Origin: CAZBWE01 sp964440735 | GTDB taxonomy: Bacteria; Planctomycetota; Phycisphaerae; Sedimentisphaerales; Anaerobacaceae | Assembly: GCA_964440735.1 (NCBI GenBank) | Contig: CAYTTK010000125.1 | Span: 1-7,944 of the forward strand | DNA length: 7,944 nucleotides | Reading direction: 5' to 3' | Part shown: piece after piece, positions 1 to 7,458 of the stretch | Position numbering within the stretch: the first letter of the stretch is position 1 | How the letters are laid out: every line of letters starts with the position of its first letter | The notes under the pieces: generated by a model | What the model was told of the DNA's origin: nothing | Databases searched by the model: none | The model's input: the letters and a program-made list of their open reading frames with translations, nothing else | Made by a program: the position numbers and the translations under genes

Positions 1-2046
1 TATGCCGGTGCATTACATGAGCATAAGTGTGTTGACATTCTTATAGATGCTTTTCGATTAGTCCGCCGTCAGATAAGTGATGCCGAACTGCATATTTATG
101 GGGATGGTTCAATGTGGCGTGGCGGAGATACCTACGGGGATAACCTCAAGAGTACAAAGCCGGAAGGTACATATTTTCATGGCTATGTTGACAGTAAAGA
201 TATGCCGGAAATCTATCCAAAGCACAGTATATCGTGTCTTCCCTCCAAGTTTGAAAGTTTTGGGCTGGTGACTTTGGAAGCACAAGCCTGTGGATGCATT
301 CCGGTGGTACACGATGGCGGTGGCGCCGCCGTCACCTTAGCCGACGGGCAAACCGGTTTATTATATTCACCTAATACACCCATGAAACTGGCGGAGACAA
401 TAATCGCTGGCTTGAGGATGGCTGACACAGACCCGTCCATCCGGCACAGAGCGGTTAATTTTATACGAGAGAATTTCAGTACAGACAGAGCTGGGGAATA
501 TATTTCAAAGCTCTGGGACAGAATCAGTATTGCCGGGGAAGTTAATATAGTTAGAACATTACTCGAAGATAATGATGCCCGACAGGCGGAGCTGAAGTGC
601 GAACGGTTGTTGCAGAAATACCCCAATCATCCGGATGTAATGTTGTTACAGGCACTGATTGTAAACCAGCAGGGAAATGAGCTAAAAGCTAACGCACAAA
701 TCGCAGAGCTACTGGAAAAATCCCCCAACCACGTCAGGGCGCTAAATGACAGCGGGCTTATGGCAATGAAGGCCGGAGACACAAAAAATGCTCTCAGCTT
801 CTTCACTAAAGCATATAAATTCAATCCATGGGACAAGAAAACAATCACTAATTGCTATACAATATTGAAAACATCCGGCAACTACAAGCAAGCCAAAACA
901 CTTCTCTTGAGTTATTTGACGAATGTCGGCGAAGATGCCCAGATGCTTTATCTGCTCGGGGAAATTGATGCTCTTATCGCAAATACAGGTTCAGCAGTTA
1001 ACCTCGTCTCCCAACAACCGGTACATAACAAACAGCGTGTATACTACCGGGACAGCACGAGCAAACCACTGGTTAGCATAATAATGCCTGTTTTCAATGG
1101 TGCCGCCTATATTGGTCAAGCAATTGAAAGCGTCCTGAGCCAGAACTATACAAACTTTGAACTGGTGATTGTTGATGATGGCTCCACTGACAATACTAAA
1201 GAGTTGGTCCTGCAGTATAACGACGACCGTATCAAATACATTTATAAGGAAAATGGTGGCGTGTCGAGTGCGCGAAACTGTGCAATAACCCAGTCCAAGG
1301 GACAATATATCATGCCTCTGGACGCAGACGATATGATGGCTCCGAATTTCATTACTTTGCACCTGCAAGAATTCGAAAAACATCCGGACGCCGACCTTGT
1401 TTACTGCGATGTCTTGTTGATTGACGCTGATGGTCAGCCGATAAGGGAAATGAAGAAGCCCGAACATCAGAATCACAGGCATCTCATCAGAGACCTCTTC
1501 CGACAAGGACACCCAATAATACCCTTTAGACTCGGCATAAGAAGGAGCGTTTTCGACAGGATAGGTCTTTACGATGAATCACTCGTGGTAGCTGAAGACT
1601 ATGATATGATAAGACGTTTCGTAAGGGCCGGCTTTAAGGAACATCATTTACGCCAGACCTTGCATCTGCGGCGAATGTACCCGGAAAGTCTGTCAAGTAC
1701 TACGAATCCTGATAGAGCCAAGAGCCATTTTGAGGTTATCAAGCGTTTTACGGATACCTTTTCATACGACGAATTATTTCCCGATATTGACTGGGGCAAA
1801 ATAGTCCCTGAGATAAGACAGTTACATGCTAAATGTCTCGCCGTTGCAACTTATCTCACTATAGGTGAGTCTTACATAAAATCAAATTCGCTTATATATG
1901 CCACGACGGCTTTCGACCTGGTTAATTCACAACTAAATGAATGTCTCAAGGCAGACCCGGAAAATCAGCTTTTTCAACAACTATTGCAAAAATCTGAACT
2001 CTTGCGAGCCAAATGTTCCAAAACAGCACTGCAAGCTGTCTGTTAA
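1..2046 (+). CDS. Multidomain glycosyltransferase (GT4 C-terminal half, TPR repeats, GT2 domain), 5' partial
   Basis: The frame is open from base 1, so the true start lies off the left edge; 681 residues are visible, numbered here from base 1. Residues 1-175 are the C-terminal Rossmann half of a GT4 (glycosyltransferase group 1) domain. It has the typical 'IYGDGS' strand and the E-x7-E sugar-nucleotide motif (E85, E93) within 'ESFGLVTLEAQACGCIPVV'. Residues 191-326 form four TPR units of about 34 residues each. A linker leads to a GT2 (GT-A) domain at about 355-590, with 'VSIIMPVFNG', 'VDDGSTD' (391-397), the metal-binding 'DADD' (441-444) and an 'AEDYD' motif (531-535) at the acceptor/base position. 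The remaining C-terminus looks helical. No membrane segment is seen, so a cytoplasmic enzyme transferring sugars from nucleotide donors is expected. Both GT modules look intact in their visible parts. Its position just upstream of fliD suggests flagellin or surface-glycan glycosylation, but acceptor and sugar cannot be read from the sequence. Confidence 0.93.
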   Translation, partial: YAGALHEHKCVDILIDAFRLVRRQISDAELHIYGDGSMWRGGDTYGDNLKSTKPEGTYFHGYVDSKDMPEIYPKHSISCLPSKFESFGLVTLEAQACGCIPVVHDGGGAAVTLADGQTGLLYSPNTPMKLAETIIAGLRMADTDPSIRHRAVNFIRENFSTDRAGEYISKLWDRISIAGEVNIVRTLLEDNDARQAELKCERLLQKYPNHPDVMLLQALIVNQQGNELKANAQIAELLEKSPNHVRALNDSGLMAMKAGDTKNALSFFTKAYKFNPWDKKTITNCYTILKTSGNYKQAKTLLLSYLTNVGEDAQMLYLLGEIDALIANTGSAVNLVSQQPVHNKQRVYYRDSTSKPLVSIIMPVFNGAAYIGQAIESVLSQNYTNFELVIVDDGSTDNTKELVLQYNDDRIKYIYKENGGVSSARNCAITQSKGQYIMPLDADDMMAPNFITLHLQEFEKHPDADLVYCDVLLIDADGQPIREMKKPEHQNHRHLIRDLFRQGHPIIPFRLGIRRSVFDRIGLYDESLVVAEDYDMIRRFVRAGFKEHHLRQTLHLRRMYPESLSSTTNPDRAKSHFEVIKRFTDTFSYDELFPDIDWGKIVPEIRQLHAKCLAVATYLTIGESYIKSNSLIYATTAFDLVNSQLNECLKADPENQLFQQLLQKSELLRAKCSKTALQAVC

Positions 2047-2082
2047 ACAAATATAAATATTTGCTTAGATACAAATGGATGG

Positions 2083-2109
2083 TTAAGTAAACGTGTTTTT
2101 TAACGATAA
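2083..2109 (+). promoter_or_regulatory. Candidate sigma-28 (FliA) promoter for fliD
   Basis: TTAAGTAA (2083-2090), an 11-base spacer and AACGATAA (2102-2109) match the flagellar sigma-28 consensus TAAAGTTT-N11-GCCGATAA at 5/8 and 6/8 positions with exactly the consensus spacing; the CGATAA core is perfect. It lies about 75 bases upstream of the fliD start, and fliD is a late, sigma-28-dependent gene in many flagellated bacteria. The -35 half is imperfect and the DNA is AT-rich, so chance similarity is possible. Confidence 0.5.
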
Positions 2110-2123
2110 TAAATGTGTGAATG

Positions 2124-2140
2124 TGCACGTGAACCGTGCA
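2124..2140 (+). other. Small hairpin in the fliD leader
   Basis: TGCACG (2124-2129) and CGTGCA (2135-2140) are perfect reverse complements around a 5-base loop, extendable by one G-U pair. It lies downstream of the candidate sigma-28 promoter and about 45 bases before the fliD start. There is no following T-run, so it is not an intrinsic terminator. It could stabilise or regulate the fliD leader, or mean nothing. Confidence 0.3.
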
Positions 2141-2161
2141 TCTGGAGACATTTAAAATACC

Positions 2162-2174
2162 GGAGAAAAAAGGG
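2162..2174 (+). promoter_or_regulatory. Purine-rich ribosome binding region of fliD
   Basis: A GGAG and an AAAGGG lie in one purine tract; the AGGG ends 10 bases before the ATG at 2185. This supports 2185 as the start rather than the in-frame ATG at 2113. The 24 residues between them (Cys- and Lys/Arg-rich) do not resemble FliD. Confidence 0.5.
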
Positions 2175-2184
2175 TAAACTCAAA

Positions 2185-4539
2185 ATGGCAACTATACAGC
2201 TTCCAGGTCTTTTAACAGGAATTGATACATCGACGCTCATCGCTCAAATGATGGCTATCGAGCGCCGGACGCTAAATATGTACGATGACCGTAAAAGTGT
2301 CTGGGAAGAAAGAAAAAACGCATTAAGCACCCTGGAGACAAATCTCGAGACCTTGAGAAGTTCAGTGAGAGCTCTCTCTGATGCCGATGAGCTTCGCGCC
2401 TTTACCACCACCTCAAGCGACACCGATAAATTGACTGCCGAGGCCTCATATAATGCCTTTGAAGGCAATCACACAGTTGCAATCAACCAGTTGGCCACCG
2501 CTGAACGATGGTTTCACTCAACCGGTAAAGAACACGCCGAGGATTACGTCGACGAAGGTACCTTTATTTACTCGTATAACCACAAGGAGGCAATTATCAC
2601 GACTACCACTACGACAACATTGCAGGATTTAGTCGGCCTGATTAATAACGACCCAGACAATCCAGGAGTTACAGCCAGTCTGTTATACTATAATGACGCT
2701 TATCATCTGGTGCTTAATGGCAATGACGCTGGCTCAGATTATAGAATCTCGGTAAATGCAAGCAACACAGAAGTCTTGCAAGCCAACAGCGCATTTACAG
2801 TTGACGGGGGCAACGCCACACTAAGCACCCTAATAACCGGCCTCGACCAATTCGGAGAAAACCCTCTTGAGGGTGTTGAAATCATCAGAATAACCGGAAC
2901 CGACCGTTATAACAACGATATAACTCAGGTAGACCTTCCCCTTACCGCAAATACTAAACTCAGTCATCTTATTGCCGAGATTAATGATGCCTTTGATGGG
3001 AACGTTAAGGCAACACTCGAAAATGGCAAAATTATCCTAACGGACAGTTTCTCAGGTTCAAGTGATCTTTCAGTGATTTTGACCTATATTGACAATGGTT
3101 CTTCTGCAACTCTGAGCTTACCGACAATGGTCGTTCCAACGCAAGGCGGCAGCATAGAAGCGGACCTTGATGGTTTTGGAGCATCGGACTTTACAAAAAC
3201 CCAGTCGGCCCAGGACTCGAAAATTAAAGTTGACGGCTTCCCATCAATTACAGCAATTTCTGAAGAACAGGAAATCGAACATACCCCGGCGATTAGTAGT
3301 GGCGATTTTACTTTAAGTTACGGCGGATATACCACTGAAACAATCTCCTATAACGCCAGCACCTCAGATATCCAAACTGCCCTTGAGGCACTGCCAAGTG
3401 TCAATGCCGACGATATAACCGTAAGTGGCGACCCTCTGAATGTCGAGGGTACTTTGACGTTTACATTCAGTGACACTTTAGGCAATGTCAGCGGTATTCT
3501 AATCGACTCATCTAACCTCAGTAGCACTTTGGTCGTAACCGAGCAGACAAAGGGCGTCGATGCCTGGATTAGCAGAAGCTCCAATACTGTGGCTGATGCC
3601 ATTAGCGGCATAACCCTGCATTTACACGATACGACCGATGCAAGTGGAGAGCAAATAACTCTGACCAGAGATATACAATCAGTCAAAGACAAACTAACAT
3701 CTATGGTTAATGCCTATAATGCTGCTATTACTTATATCCAGCAAAATACCGGCTATAATGATACCCTAAAATCTGCCGGCGTGCTGATGGGGGATTATAT
3801 CGTCTCAAACATAAACTCACAACTCCGCACAACTCTTGTAGCCCAGGCCAGCGGATTTATAGCGGATATTAACTCCTATTTAATACCTGCAGAAATCGGC
3901 CTTGAGCTTGACAGAGATGGATTATTGAGTCTAAACACCAGCATCTTTGATGAAGCTATAGCCAAAGACTACATGGGAGTCTTATCCCTGATTGGAGCAA
4001 ACAAAACCGGAAGCAGCGATAGTAATACCATTGAATTTTATAGTGCCAGTAACAATTACACCACCGCCGGCAGTTATGACGTCGAAGTAATTGTCAGTGG
4101 CGGTGCTATTACCAGCGCCAGAATCAAGCTCTCAACCGAATCCACTTATCGCGATGCAACATTTAGTGGAAATATTGTTACCGGAGACAGCTCTTTCGAT
4201 GACAACGGCAACCCTGTGTATCCTGAGAATGGTCTTCAGCTCAGCATCGACTTAAGTCAGAACGACACCTTCACCGCCACTGTCAGGGTAAAGCAGGGTT
4301 TTGCTGGTGCTATTGAAGATACTCTGGATACAGCATTAAAATTAACAAATGGCTCGCTTCAAATCAACCAGGACCGCGCCGATGATATGATAGATAATCT
4401 TCAGCAAAGAATTGAAAATGAAGAATACCGCCTTAGTAAAAGAGAGGATAGATTAATCGCACGCTTTGCCCGCCTTGAGGGCATCCTGGCCTTGCTACAG
4501 CAACAAATGTATGCCCTGGGCTTTAGCACTTCCGCATAA
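2185..4539 (+). CDS. fliD: Flagellar hook-associated protein 2 (filament cap) FliD
   Basis: FliD caps the growing flagellar filament and helps flagellin subunits insert. The 784-residue protein begins 'MATIQLPGLLTGIDTSTLI', the conserved FliD N-terminus (I.GL.TGiDT..LI), followed by the helical D0/D1 region to about residue 70. 'HTVAINQLATAERW' and the later 'LSHLIAEINDAF' resemble flagellin hook IN-type modules. 'KVDGF' (348-352) and 'WISRSSNTVADAISGITLHL' (461-480) are the two halves of the usual FliD_C entry motif. FliD_C continues with 'LTSMVNAYNAAITYI' and 'GLELDRDGLLSLN', and ends in a coiled-coil-like helix (about 738-784) rich in charged residues. The protein is much longer than the enterobacterial form (about 470) because of a beta-rich domain at about 355-459 and a second beta-rich segment near 605-705. 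A run of seven Thr lies at 139-145. A sigma-28-like promoter precedes it. Start chosen by homology and ribosome binding site. No other flagellar gene is in the window. Confidence 0.95.
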   Translation: MATIQLPGLLTGIDTSTLIAQMMAIERRTLNMYDDRKSVWEERKNALSTLETNLETLRSSVRALSDADELRAFTTTSSDTDKLTAEASYNAFEGNHTVAINQLATAERWFHSTGKEHAEDYVDEGTFIYSYNHKEAIITTTTTTTLQDLVGLINNDPDNPGVTASLLYYNDAYHLVLNGNDAGSDYRISVNASNTEVLQANSAFTVDGGNATLSTLITGLDQFGENPLEGVEIIRITGTDRYNNDITQVDLPLTANTKLSHLIAEINDAFDGNVKATLENGKIILTDSFSGSSDLSVILTYIDNGSSATLSLPTMVVPTQGGSIEADLDGFGASDFTKTQSAQDSKIKVDGFPSITAISEEQEIEHTPAISSGDFTLSYGGYTTETISYNASTSDIQTALEALPSVNADDITVSGDPLNVEGTLTFTFSDTLGNVSGILIDSSNLSSTLVVTEQTKGVDAWISRSSNTVADAISGITLHLHDTTDASGEQITLTRDIQSVKDKLTSMVNAYNAAITYIQQNTGYNDTLKSAGVLMGDYIVSNINSQLRTTLVAQASGFIADINSYLIPAEIGLELDRDGLLSLNTSIFDEAIAKDYMGVLSLIGANKTGSSDSNTIEFYSASNNYTTAGSYDVEVIVSGGAITSARIKLSTESTYRDATFSGNIVTGDSSFDDNGNPVYPENGLQLSIDLSQNDTFTATVRVKQGFAGAIEDTLDTALKLTNGSLQINQDRADDMIDNLQQRIENEEYRLSKREDRLIARFARLEGILALLQQQMYALGFSTSA
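3298..3555 (+). other. Beta-rich repeat-type domain inserted in FliD
   Basis: FliD residues 372-457, beginning 'SGDFTLSYGGYTTETISYNA', with 'IQTALEALPSVNADDITVSG' and ending 'VVTEQTKG', follow the pattern F.L.Y.G..T..I.Y.A....iq.AL.aL......dv.V.G...........F. That pattern is familiar from tandem repeats in giant planctomycete surface proteins. Here a single copy sits between 'KVDGF' and 'WISRSSNTV', which are normally nearly contiguous in FliD. I recognise the pattern but cannot give a family accession. It probably forms an exposed domain on the filament cap. Confidence 0.6.
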
Positions 4540-4590
4540 ACAAAATATTAAAAAGGGCTAACTTTTACCTCCAACAATTATAGGTCTTCT

Positions 4591-7458
4591 TTACTGAAGC
4601 GATAATTTAACCAATTCTACGAATTCCAGCCAGTCGTCCTCACTTGTGGACTCCCGCACTTCAGGGTAAAGCCAGACTTCATCAAGCCATTTTAACGTAT
4701 CCTCAATCTCCTGCTGTGTAATTGGTTCTGGTTGTTCTTCTTCGACCGGCTCAGGTTGATAAACTTCGCCAGTGTACCCAGTGCTGAATTTCTCGCCGAA
4801 TCCTGTAAGAAATACACCCCGACCCATACCTCCACCTAAACCATCACCCATCGTCATAAATTCCATCGGCTGGTACCAAACAGCTACCGTCATCCAGTCT
4901 TCACAGAATAATGCAAGGTCATCGTAATCAACATCATTATCTTCGTCGAGACTATATTCAGAATCGTTACTTAGCCAGGCGGTAGTAAACATTGCATAAT
5001 CGATGAAGTTCACGATTCCATCTACGCTGAAATCAGGAGGATTCCAGTAATACTCATCCGCGCCGATATCAACAATATTACTGTCGTTGCCATCACCATC
5101 TATTATCCGGCCTTGTCCGTCAATGTCGGTTGACACCCATAATGGAACTTCCAAGTTATTTCCCTTATCGATACAGGGTGAATTTGCATTAATATGATAA
5201 TTGTTTGAATTGGCATCTACAAAACATGGGTCAACTTTGATATTTCCTATACCGGGATAAACCGTATCACGTTGTATGTCACAGTAACTAACGGTCTGGT
5301 CATGTGGATAAATCTCATTGCAATCCCACGCATCGTTGCCCCAGAAAATACAGTTCGTTACCGTTGGAGAAGGTTGATAATTGTACATTCCACCGCCGAA
5401 ACCATAATTAGTAGCGTAATTTGCGCTGAAGGTACAATTAGTTATTACTGGTGAAGAGTCGGAGGAGTTGCCAATCCCTCCACCGCATCCGCCGTTACTG
5501 GTAACCTGATTTTCATAAAAAATACAGTTGGCTATCGTCGGCGAAGAGTCAGCACGGTTATACATACCCCCGCCAAATGTATGAGCGGCAGTATTGCTTC
5601 TGAAAATACAGTTAGTTATATTTGGGTCGGAATTGTTATTACACATCCCGCCGCCATTGAAAGCTGAATTATTACTAAAGATGCAGTCTTTTATCGTTGG
5701 CGAAGATTTATAGATATAGATTCCTCCTCCGAAATAGTTAGGTTCAGAAGAAGCATAGGCATTTCCACCTGTAATTGTAAAGCCGTCAAGTATGGCGTTA
5801 TTGATGTCTTCACACTTAACGACATGATAAGAGTTGTAGGTGGGATTATCATCATTGTCGATGTCGCCGCTTAGAATCGTCTGGTATATACCTGGGTTGC
5901 GTGGCCCACCACCCGTTGGAAATCCTCCATAAATGTTCACATCATCAATCATCTCAAAGGAAATCGACCGAGTGTACCCAATAGTCGGTTTATATATTCC
6001 GGCTGCTACCCATATTTGGTTTCCGTATCGAGCCCTTTCAAGAGCATCCTGCAGGTCTCGGTAGGCAAATCGCCAGGACATACCGGTACCGGGTGAACAG
6101 GGAGACAACAAATCCACATAAATAATATCCGAATCCGGCTGCCAGAAACCCACGTTGGTATATGTTGTCACGGTTCTATAGGCGGTGTCACTTTCAATCT
6201 CGCAATAATTAGTGATAATACCGTTTGGCTCAGCCCCCTCATTAACTTTTACTTTAAGAGTAACGGAATCATTCGATTCACCAGCGTCTAAAGGCCCAAT
6301 GTTCCATGTAACGGTATTTGAATTGGAATTATAAACCATGTTAGGACCTGAAGCTAAATTAAAATCAACTTCATGAGGCAAATAATCGGTTATTCTTACG
6401 TTGCTGTGGTCAATGCCATTCGGCCCGTAAGTGATATCGTATGTTATATATTCATCAGGCAAAACTGAATTCGGCTGATTGATATTATCTACTTTTTCAA
6501 GATGAAAAACCGGCGGCTTATATGAAACATCACCGCGAACAATAATATCGGCCGGCTGGTCAATGTCATTATTATCAGTATAACAGGGGTCAGATGGAAA
6601 TGTAGCAGTATTATAGACCTCGATATCATGACCACTCTTTTTTGTTGTTGCATAAAAAAGTCCGGTATCCTCATCTGCAGAGATGCCTATTACATAATTA
6701 CCAACAGGGTATTCAGTCGAGACCGGGCTATTGATATCAGTAATATCTGTCCTGACAAGGTACGGATGCAGGCCTTCTTGACCAGTAAACGCGCCTGTAT
6801 AAAGATAGTTGGGGTCAACCGCTATCCCGACTGCCTTTCTCGGATTACTATTTACGACAATATCTATACTGCCCTTATAATCCCAAGTAGCTGTGTCATA
6901 ATACTTTACTTTATTCGTTGCATCGGTAACATATAAGCGCTCTTTGCTTTCATCAAGGGCTATTCCATATGCATAGGGAGACTCAAGATTATACAAAGTT
7001 TTATATGTGCCTCCTTCAAGAGTCAATGTTTTTATAAAGGGATTCCAGAGAAAGACGAAGAGATGATAGGTTTTTCTATCAACAACGTATAGTTTCTGTT
7101 TGCTCTGGTCAAAAGCCATACCGGATAAACTGCTTGCTCCTGTGACTGTTACTGGATTTTGTTCCGAAATCATTGTTTTGGCATTGACCATTTCAATAAT
7201 GTTTGAACCTTCGTAGGTGACAAATAATGTTTCAGAATCAGGGTCGAGAGCCAATCCAACGGGGCCGCCATGGTCATCCAAATTTTTTACGTTTACTGGA
7301 TTTTCTATCTTGTAATCATTGATGTCATACGCTGTAACAATATTGTAAAGATGCTTGGTGATGACATAGAGAGATTTGGCCTGTGTAGTTCCAGCTAGTG
7401 CCGTTTCCATTAAATAAGTTTCACTTTTGTTGAGTGTGTTTATTGCGGTATTTGACAT
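4591..7458 (-). CDS. Multidomain surface/secreted protein (beta-propeller, DUF11-like, beta-helix, dockerin-like), 5' end disrupted by IS
   Basis: The 955-residue frame has, in order: five YVTN/NHL-like propeller repeats (about 27-310, e.g. 'VGLALDPDSETLFVTYEGSN', 'YGIALDESKERLYVTD'); a DUF11-like beta-sandwich (about 317-425, 'YITYDITYGPNG', 'TWNIGPLDAGES'); a right-handed parallel beta-helix (about 446-765) entered by 'DLQDALERA' and 'QIWVAAGIYKPT', with five 'SPTITNCIF' rungs; the closing motif 'DIGADEYYW' (797-805); a dockerin-like EF-hand pair (809-856); then a Gly/Met-rich stretch and an acidic tail. Such proteins are exported and thought to bind or process polysaccharides; no catalytic residues could be assigned. 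The start is doubtful. An in-frame stop lies at 7465-7467, the ATG at 7458 lies inside the transposase gene, and no ribosome binding site is seen. 'METALAGTTQAKSLYVI' (from 7410) looks like the end of a signal peptide without its hydrophobic core. An alternative start is 7410. The frame is otherwise intact over 2.8 kb, so disruption may be recent. It converges on fliD. Confidence 0.85.
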   Translation of the reverse strand: MSNTAINTLNKSETYLMETALAGTTQAKSLYVITKHLYNIVTAYDINDYKIENPVNVKNLDDHGGPVGLALDPDSETLFVTYEGSNIIEMVNAKTMISEQNPVTVTGASSLSGMAFDQSKQKLYVVDRKTYHLFVFLWNPFIKTLTLEGGTYKTLYNLESPYAYGIALDESKERLYVTDATNKVKYYDTATWDYKGSIDIVVNSNPRKAVGIAVDPNYLYTGAFTGQEGLHPYLVRTDITDINSPVSTEYPVGNYVIGISADEDTGLFYATTKKSGHDIEVYNTATFPSDPCYTDNNDIDQPADIIVRGDVSYKPPVFHLEKVDNINQPNSVLPDEYITYDITYGPNGIDHSNVRITDYLPHEVDFNLASGPNMVYNSNSNTVTWNIGPLDAGESNDSVTLKVKVNEGAEPNGIITNYCEIESDTAYRTVTTYTNVGFWQPDSDIIYVDLLSPCSPGTGMSWRFAYRDLQDALERARYGNQIWVAAGIYKPTIGYTRSISFEMIDDVNIYGGFPTGGGPRNPGIYQTILSGDIDNDDNPTYNSYHVVKCEDINNAILDGFTITGGNAYASSEPNYFGGGIYIYKSSPTIKDCIFSNNSAFNGGGMCNNNSDPNITNCIFRSNTAAHTFGGGMYNRADSSPTIANCIFYENQVTSNGGCGGGIGNSSDSSPVITNCTFSANYATNYGFGGGMYNYQPSPTVTNCIFWGNDAWDCNEIYPHDQTVSYCDIQRDTVYPGIGNIKVDPCFVDANSNNYHINANSPCIDKGNNLEVPLWVSTDIDGQGRIIDGDGNDSNIVDIGADEYYWNPPDFSVDGIVNFIDYAMFTTAWLSNDSEYSLDEDNDVDYDDLALFCEDWMTVAVWYQPMEFMTMGDGLGGGMGRGVFLTGFGEKFSTGYTGEVYQPEPVEEEQPEPITQQEIEDTLKWLDEVWLYPEVRESTSEDDWLEFVELVKLSLQ
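4891..5034 (-). other. Dockerin-like double EF-hand module
   Basis: Residues 809-856 hold two calcium-loop-like segments. The first is D809-x3-D813-G-x2-N817-x2-D820 followed by 'YAMFTTAWL'. The second is D838-x-D840-x-D842-x-D844-x2-D847 followed by 'LALFCEDWM'. Both loops keep the acidic ligands and the following helix with its Trp, as in type I dockerin-like domains. In planctomycetes such modules are common at the C-terminus of secreted proteins without a known cellulosome, so a scaffold partner cannot be assumed. Confidence 0.75.
5329..5706 (-). repeat. Five beta-helix rungs (protein-level tandem repeat)
   Basis: Residues 585-710 carry five copies, about 27-30 residues apart, of a rung reading roughly S-P-[TNV]-[IV]-[TAK]-[ND]-C-[IT]-F-x2-N. 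Four of the four gaps between copies contain a Gly-rich 'GGGM/GGGI' turn. Copies start near residues 585, 611, 638, 668 and 696. The Cys is kept in all five rungs and would stack in the helix. The repeat is clear in protein but diverged in DNA, so it is not a recent duplication. Confidence 0.8.

Noticed and set aside
213..626. 137-codon open frame on the minus strand inside the glycosyltransferase
   Set aside because: It is antisense to a well-conserved GT4 domain and its product resembles nothing known. Similar open frames at 991-1512 and 3348-3692 (-) and 6628-6936 (+) were rejected for the same reason.
2048..2063. Perfect inverted repeat CAAATA/TATTTG just after the glycosyltransferase stop
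   Set aside because: The stem is six pairs, almost all A-T, and no T-run follows, so it is not credible as an intrinsic terminator.
2113..2184. Possible 24-residue N-terminal extension of FliD from the ATG at 2113
   Set aside because: It is Cys/Arg/Lys-rich and unlike any FliD N-terminus. The conserved FliD sequence begins at the ATG at 2185, which has a purine-rich ribosome binding region at suitable distance.
4551..4566. AAAAG/CTTTT inverted repeat in the convergent gap between fliD and the surface-protein gene
   Set aside because: Five mostly A-T pairs with a six-base loop and no clear U-tract; too weak to call a bidirectional terminator.
4891..5034. Cellulosome component
   Set aside because: A dockerin-like module alone does not imply a cellulosome; no cohesin or glycoside hydrolase is in the window, and planctomycetes use such modules widely.
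5329..5706. Regularly spaced repeats that might suggest a CRISPR array or DNA satellite
   Set aside because: The periodicity is in the protein (beta-helix rungs) inside an intact reading frame, and the DNA copies are diverged with no constant repeat/spacer structure.
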